Source of the DNA: Eubacterium sp. TM05-53
GTDB lineage: Bacteria; Bacillota_I; Bacilli_A; Erysipelotrichales; Erysipelotrichaceae
Direction: 5' to 3'
DNA: 64,000 bases
NCBI RefSeq assembly: GCF_003436425.1
Contig: NZ_QSPK01000005.1
Location: 5,151 to 69,150, forward strand
In this document: positions 59,990-64,000 of the stretch, one piece after another
How positions within the stretch are numbered: the stretch's first letter is position 1
How the letters are laid out: each line of letters starts with the position of its first letter
Made by a program: the position numbers and the translations under genes
The notes under the pieces: model-generated
Told to the model about the DNA's origin: nothing
Database searches by the model: none
The model's input: only the letters and a program-made list of their open reading frames with translations

Positions 59990-60340
59990 ATGAAGGCAAG
60001 TGTATTTATAGCTTATATTCTTTTGTTGATGTATTTTGTAGTTGGTGTCGCATTCATATACTTATTTGTGTTGGTTGTTAGGGCATTAAAGAAATATATT
60101 AAATCGGTACCTGTTAGAAAAGAGAAAGCAGAAAGCGCAAAGTCACTTGGAGAAGTGATTAAAAGATATCATATGCAACGTAAAATGACGCAAGAATTTG
60201 TGGCAGAGTCTTTAGGTGTTACAAGATAAGCTGTATCAAAATGGGAAAGTGGTGCATCAGATCCAAGTACAACGAATTTAATGGCTTTAGCTAAGCTATT
60301 TGGAGTCACTGCTGAAGAAATTTTAAAGGAAGTTAAATAA
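59990..60340 (+). pseudogene. Membrane-anchored XRE regulator interrupted by one TAA
   Basis: 116 codons from ATG 59990 to TAA 60338-60340, with one in-frame TAA at 60227-60229 (codon 80). A membrane helix (FIAYILLLMYFVVGVAFIYLFVLVV) is followed by a linker and an HTH: SLGEVIKRYHMQRKMTQEFVAESLGVTR-stop-AVSKWESGASDPSTTNLMALAKLFGVTAEEILKE. The family reads VTRQAVSKWE, so Gln (CAA) changed to TAA inside the recognition helix. The truncated product keeps the helix but not DNA binding. AAAGGAGT lies 12 nt before the ATG. The remainder is undamaged. Confidence 0.8.
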
Positions 60341-61208
60341 ATTCTTCACTGATTGATAGATATTTATCGGCATAGATACTTTCTTTTTCCCAGATGATGT
60401 CAAAGTCATGTTGTAACTTAAAATCATCTAAAGTAATTTCTTTGAGTTCTTTTGATTTTAATTCTTTTTCTACAGCTATCTTATATAGGAAAGAAATTCC
60501 GCAATCTTTTTTCAACAGATTCATGATGGTATGCATGTTTTCTACTTGTGTATAATGTGTGAAATTTGAAATGTGTAAACCATGCGCAATTAAGCTTTGT
60601 TCAAGAATGTTTCTTGTTCCAGAACCTTCTTCACGCACTAAAAGATGTTCAGATATTAGATCATGAATGGTATGGGGTTCTTTATTAAATTGATGGGATG
60701 TAACACAGACGGCAACATAGTCTTCTGTGCTATATTTTTTATGAGAATAGTTTTCTTTTGGATAATTTCCTTCGACAATATCCATACTGATTTGTCCATG
60801 GTCAAGTAATTCGAGTAGATTAGATGTGTTGCCATAGTGAAGGTGGATGTTGATTTCTGGATGATTTTGAATAAAGTTTGCCAATTTATCTACAATCGCA
60901 TATTCGCCGATGGTCATAGTTACTCCAATGGATAATGTTTCAATGTTGGATGTAATATTGTTGAGTTCATTCATTAAAGCTTGTTCATTATTCTTCATTG
61001 TTAATAAATGTTTATATAGTATTTGACCAGATGGAGTTAGACTTAATTCTTTATTCTTATAATTGAATAGGATTGTATTGTATTGTTTTTCTAAAAAATG
61101 AATATGTTGCGATACAGCAGGCTGTGTGATATTTAATTGTTTGGCAGCTGTTGTAAAATTTAATGTTTTGCATACAGTAAGAAATGTTTCAGTTCGATAA
61201 TCTAGCAT
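60333..61208 (-). CDS. LysR-family regulator paired with YeiH (YeiE/CysL-like)
   Basis: 291 residues. HTH: MLDYRTETFLTVCKTLNFTTAAKQLNITQPAVSQHIHFLEKQYNTILFNYKNKELSLTPSG, then a LysR effector domain (IETLSIGVTMTIGEYAIVDKLANFIQNHPEINIHLHYGNTSNLLELL). It diverges from the YeiH gene across ~100 A-T rich bp. LysR-YeiH pairs are common, and the regulator is expected to control the transporter (inference). Its end overlaps the broken XRE gene by 8 nt on the opposite strand. Confidence 0.9.
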   Translation of the reverse strand: MLDYRTETFLTVCKTLNFTTAAKQLNITQPAVSQHIHFLEKQYNTILFNYKNKELSLTPSGQILYKHLLTMKNNEQALMNELNNITSNIETLSIGVTMTIGEYAIVDKLANFIQNHPEINIHLHYGNTSNLLELLDHGQISMDIVEGNYPKENYSHKKYSTEDYVAVCVTSHQFNKEPHTIHDLISEHLLVREEGSGTRNILEQSLIAHGLHISNFTHYTQVENMHTIMNLLKKDCGISFLYKIAVEKELKSKELKEITLDDFKLQHDFDIIWEKESIYADKYLSISEEFI

Positions 61209-61310
61209 ATGTACCTCTAATGATAAGAAAATATTATTATTCGATAGAATTATATAATTTTACCTTATTGTTGTATAGTGATAAAATTCTCTTCATGGAG
61301 GGATTATTGA

Positions 61311-62336
61311 ATGAATTTTATAAATAAATATGGAAAAGGCATTTTGATTTGTCTTTTGATTGCCATTCCATCATGGATCATCGGAAAAATGTTTCCGGTC
61401 ATTGGTGGAGCTGTCATCGCAATTCTTGCAGGTATGATCATTGCGATGTTTTGGAGTGATAAACAAAATGCAGAAGCTGGTATTAAATGGACTTCTAAAG
61501 TGATTTTACAAACAGCGGTTGTATTGCTTGGTTTCGGAATGAATTTAGGTGTTATTTTTGAGACAGGGAAACAGTCTTTACCTATCATTGTTTGTACGAT
61601 TACTATTTCACTTGTACTTGCGTGGATTATGAAAAAGGTTTTAAAAGTGCCTTCAAATACATCGATTCTTGTCGGTGTTGGTTCATCTATATGTGGTGGT
61701 TCTGCCATTGCGGCAACAGCCCCTGTTATTGATGCGGATGATGATGAGATTGCCCAATCTATCGCAGTTATCTTTTTCTTTAATGTATTAGCCGCTATTT
61801 TCTTTCCAATGTTAGGAAAAGCACTTGGCTTTGATACAATGCATGGCGATGCCTTTGGTATTTTTGCAGGAACAGCTATTAATGATACATCAAGTGTAAC
61901 GGCAGCGGCTTCAACTTGGGATAGTATGTGGGGTCTTGGTAGTGCCACATTAAATAAGGCGGTAACAGTAAAATTAACTCGTACACTTGCGATTATTCCA
62001 ATTACACTAGGACTATCTTTTATTCGTGCTAAAAAAGAAAGACAAGCATCAAACTTTAGTTTGAAACGTGCCTTTCCAATGTTTATACTTTATTTTATTT
62101 TGGCGGCTATTTTTACAACGATTTGTGTAAATGTTGGAGTAGACTCTAATGTATTTGCACCACTTAAAGAATTATCTAAGTTTTTGATCATTGTGGCTAT
62201 GGCGGCCATTGGACTTAACAGCAATGTAATCCAGTTGATCAAAACGGGTGGTAAGCCGATTGCGGTTGGTGCAATCTGTTGGTGTGGTATCACAATTGTA
62301 AGTCTTATCATGCAGTATATAATGCATATTTGGTAA
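61311..62336 (+). CDS. yeiH: YeiH family putative sulfate exporter
   Basis: 341 residues, about ten membrane helices. Family signatures: FPVIGGAVIAILAGMIIAMFW, KWTSKVILQTAVVLLGFGMNLGVIFETGKQSLPIIVCTI, SSICGGSAIAATAPVIDADDDEIAQSIAVIFFFNVLAAIFFPMLG, FAGTAINDTSSVTAA. Predicted to move sulfate or related organosulfonate breakdown products out; direct proof in the family is limited. GGAGGG lies 7 nt before the ATG. Confidence 0.9.
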   Translation: MNFINKYGKGILICLLIAIPSWIIGKMFPVIGGAVIAILAGMIIAMFWSDKQNAEAGIKWTSKVILQTAVVLLGFGMNLGVIFETGKQSLPIIVCTITISLVLAWIMKKVLKVPSNTSILVGVGSSICGGSAIAATAPVIDADDDEIAQSIAVIFFFNVLAAIFFPMLGKALGFDTMHGDAFGIFAGTAINDTSSVTAAASTWDSMWGLGSATLNKAVTVKLTRTLAIIPITLGLSFIRAKKERQASNFSLKRAFPMFILYFILAAIFTTICVNVGVDSNVFAPLKELSKFLIIVAMAAIGLNSNVIQLIKTGGKPIAVGAICWCGITIVSLIMQYIMHIW

Positions 62337-62428
62337 AAATTCATAACTTGAGAAAAATTGTATGTAATGATACAATAAGGCTCGTTTGCGAAAGGGGTTA
62401 TGACAATATACAAAATGAAGTAGAAAAA

Positions 62429-62605
62429 ATGGATATGAACGCAATGGCACACCTTATTTTAAAGGCAGTTGCACTTGCGATGGGAATTGGAGTTGCCGTT
62501 CTTTCTGTACTGAATCAAATTGATATCCGTTCCGAATTCGGAATGTTAGGAATAGGACTTGCTTGCCTGGCAATGGATTCAATTATAAAGAAAGAGTATC
62601 AATAA
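62429..62605 (+). CDS. Small two-helix membrane protein
   Basis: 58 residues, MDMNAMAHLILKAVALAMG...: two hydrophobic helices (AHLILKAVALAMGIGVAVLSVLNQI, EFGMLGIGLACLAMDSII) with a short polar turn and a basic end KKEYQ. Similar ~60-residue proteins are common in Firmicutes, without known role. The start ATG lies 5 nt after a 7-codon frame (MTIYKMK, 62400-62423) that itself has AAAGGGG before it, so translation may be by re-initiation. Confidence 0.6.
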   Translation: MDMNAMAHLILKAVALAMGIGVAVLSVLNQIDIRSEFGMLGIGLACLAMDSIIKKEYQ

Positions 62606-63452
62606 ATTTTTGTGTGGCAATATTGGTTGCACGACTTGCATCCTGGACAAGAAGAATATCTCGTTCAGGATTTTTTATATTTGTATGAATTTCAAAAATA
62701 TCAGAATCCTTAGAAATTAATTCTTTAGGATAGAATCCAATGCCAAGGTTGTGTTTGACTAATGGAAGTATTTGATCGGCAGTAGCCACTTCTAAATCGG
62801 TATGAAAAGGGATTTGGTGATTTAAAAATAAGTTTGAATAATAGGTATATGTACTTGTATTTTTGCCTAAAGTGATAAATGGATAATACGAGATTTGTTG
62901 AATGTCTAGAATCTGGTTGCTTAAGCTTTCATATTCTTTTCCGCCAATCAAGACTTATTCAAAGCAGTAGAGTGAAGTTGCACGTAATGGCTTTTTAATA
63001 TTGATTGGACTTGTGACAATCGCAATATCGACAATACCTTTTTCTAAGGCATCAACAGCTTGAATAGAGGAGTGGTTGGATAATTTGATTTTGACTTGTG
63101 GATAGGCTTTGTGGAATTGTTCAAGTTTGGACAATAAAAAGATATTTAGAGCCGTTTCACTTACACCAATTGATATATGTCCATGTTCTAAGGTTTTATT
63201 TGAAAGGATTTCACTTTCTCCTTGGTAAAGTTGTTCAATGGCTATCGCAACATGTTCATAGAGTTGTTCACCTTCGGGTGTTAGGGTAATACCGGAATGA
63301 GAGCGTACTAAAAGCTTACATCCAAATTCACTTTCTATGTTGTTCATGGTTCTTGAGATGTTGGGTTGGTTGTTATGTAGGATTTGAGCGGCTTTTGAAA
63401 AGCTTTTATATTTAGCCACATAGTAAAAGATGCGGTAATAGTCTAGTGTCAT
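62583..63452 (-). pseudogene. LysR-family regulator interrupted by one TAA
   Basis: 290 codons from the ATG at 63452 (GGAGG 7 nt upstream) with one in-frame TAA at 62955-62957. Before it: MTLDYYRIFYYVAKYKSFSKAAQILHNNQPNISRTMNNIESEFGCKLLVRSHSGITLTPEGEQLYEHV and the effector domain up to ATSLYCFE; after it VLIGGKEYESLSNQ continues the fold to a normal end (LVQDASRATNIATQKFI). The relatives have Glu, Gln or Asp at the stop position. The HTH and half of the sensor could still be made. The TAA is the only damage visible. Confidence 0.8.
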
Positions 63453-63582
63453 GTTATAACCTCCATATAATTTTTGTATAATATATATTGTGAGTACCCA
63501 TCTGATAACCCCATTCAATAAGTGGACATAAATAATGTCAATATAAGTAGTAGTATAGCATTATCAAAGGATGGTGCTATTT

Positions 63583-64000
63583 ATGAATTACAAAAGAAAT
63601 AATAAGAGATTTTCCGTTGCTGGTCGTGGTGAATATCTTTCTACCTCTGATTTTATTGTTGAGTATTACACAAACTTAGATGCTTGCCGTAAATTCTTCT
63701 TTGACATGAAATGGCCAACTGGATATTACTGTGAAAAATGTGGATGCACTCACTATTACTTCATGAAATCAAAGAATTGCTATCGTTGTGCTCATTGCAA
63801 ACACGATGAAAGACTATTTACAAATACAATCTTTCAGGATAACAAGTTACCTTTGAATGTGCTTTTATATGGATTGTTTTTAATTTTCACAGCAAAAAAG
63901 GGTATATCTAGTCTAGAACTATCAGAAGAGTTGAAAGTTAACTACAAAACAGCATGTCTTCTACAAACAAAAGCAAGAATATTAATGAAGAACTCGAATT
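63583..64000 (+). mobile_element. IS1595-family transposase, N-terminal part, cut by window edge
   Basis: 139 codons are visible from the ATG at 63583, after AAAGGATGG. A zinc ribbon (YYCEKCGC...CYRCAHCK) is followed by FTNTIFQDNKLPLNVLLYGLFLIFTAKKGISSLELSEELKVNYKTACLLQTKARILM, the HTH region of IS1595-type transposases. The DDE/DDN catalytic domain is beyond the window. The left terminal repeat should lie near 63490-63560, but I cannot define it. It does not interrupt a gene seen here. Confidence 0.85.

Noticed and set aside
12437-63452. Reassignment of UAA to glutamine
   Set aside because: Most genes end in TAA at the expected length, several inside terminators, so UAA is a normal stop in this genome.
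63490-63560. Defined terminal inverted repeat of the IS1595 element
   Set aside because: The right end is outside the window, so no repeat pair can be matched.

Overview
The window is low-GC Firmicutes DNA, most likely from an anaerobic member of the Erysipelotrichia or a relative. The evidence is strong AGGAGG-type ribosome sites, B-type RNase P RNA beside gpsB, the recU-pbp1A pair, the yqeG-yqeH-yhbY-nadD-rsfS cluster, and two oxygen-sensitive glycyl-radical systems (PFL and class III ribonucleotide reductase). The species assignment is inference.

Positions 1-7434 are the right end of an integrated mobile element, almost all on the minus strand. It carries a truncated thioester/SpaA-type surface adhesin, a PBECR4-type nuclease-fold protein behind a four-hairpin leader, a secreted Ser/Lys-rich protein, parB, a Lar-like antirestriction protein, ssb, parA, a small winged-HTH protein and a RhuM-Fic fusion. 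It ends in a 45-nt copy of the 3' half of tRNA-Arg(CCT) (7390-7434), which is a duplicated attachment site. The rest of the element, including integrase and intact tRNA, should lie left of the window.

From 7435 on the DNA looks chromosomal. 7.4-12.3 kb: MacB-type ABC exporter with two adaptor proteins. 12.4-16.4 kb: SulP transporter with a nonsense codon, XRE-type membrane regulator, YitT protein behind a terminator-like hairpin. 16.4-19.6 kb: pflB-pflA under a ZTP riboswitch. 19.6-23.6 kb: recU-pbp1A divergent from gpsB-rnpB. 23.6-30.7 kb: FMN riboswitch-ribU, a leader peptide before corA, a CIRCE-controlled DUF308 membrane protein, an iron alcohol dehydrogenase, a DUF1002 protein, a DtxR/MntR regulator and an AIM24 protein. 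30.7-37.2 kb: nrdD-nrdG, ispD with a degenerate second copy, a CtpE-like P-type ATPase. 37.2-45.8 kb: B12-independent methionine synthase-like enzyme with a MET-box and its LysR regulator, cyclophilin, DegV, M42 peptidase, recG, HIT protein. 46.2-50.8 kb: cell-wall operon murF, VanG-like ligase, VanT-like racemase, VanT-like membrane protein. 50.8-58.6 kb: FAD enzyme, ribosome-assembly and NAD genes, mtnN, dnaD, nth. 58.6-64 kb: a metallopeptidase-like protein, a GNAT enzyme, two genes broken by TAA, a LysR/YeiH pair, and the start of an IS1595-family transposase.

The observations I rate highest are: (1) a 24-codon ORF before corA whose product starts M-S-P-D-P, like the Mg2+-sensing MgtL leader peptide of enterobacteria (MEPDP), and whose mRNA can form exclusive pairings with the corA ribosome site; (2) a peptidoglycan operon that looks like a split, housekeeping form of the VanG/VanT D-Ala-D-Ser pathway, with ligase residues D239, F248, R320 and racemase residue N366 matching D-Ser-type enzymes; (3) an unannotated ~115-nt sRNA with C-rich anti-Shine-Dalgarno loops; (4) several genes whose start codon sits 6-7 nt after a good -10 box, so their mRNAs may be leaderless; (5) three in-frame TAA codons, two at positions where the family has Gln.
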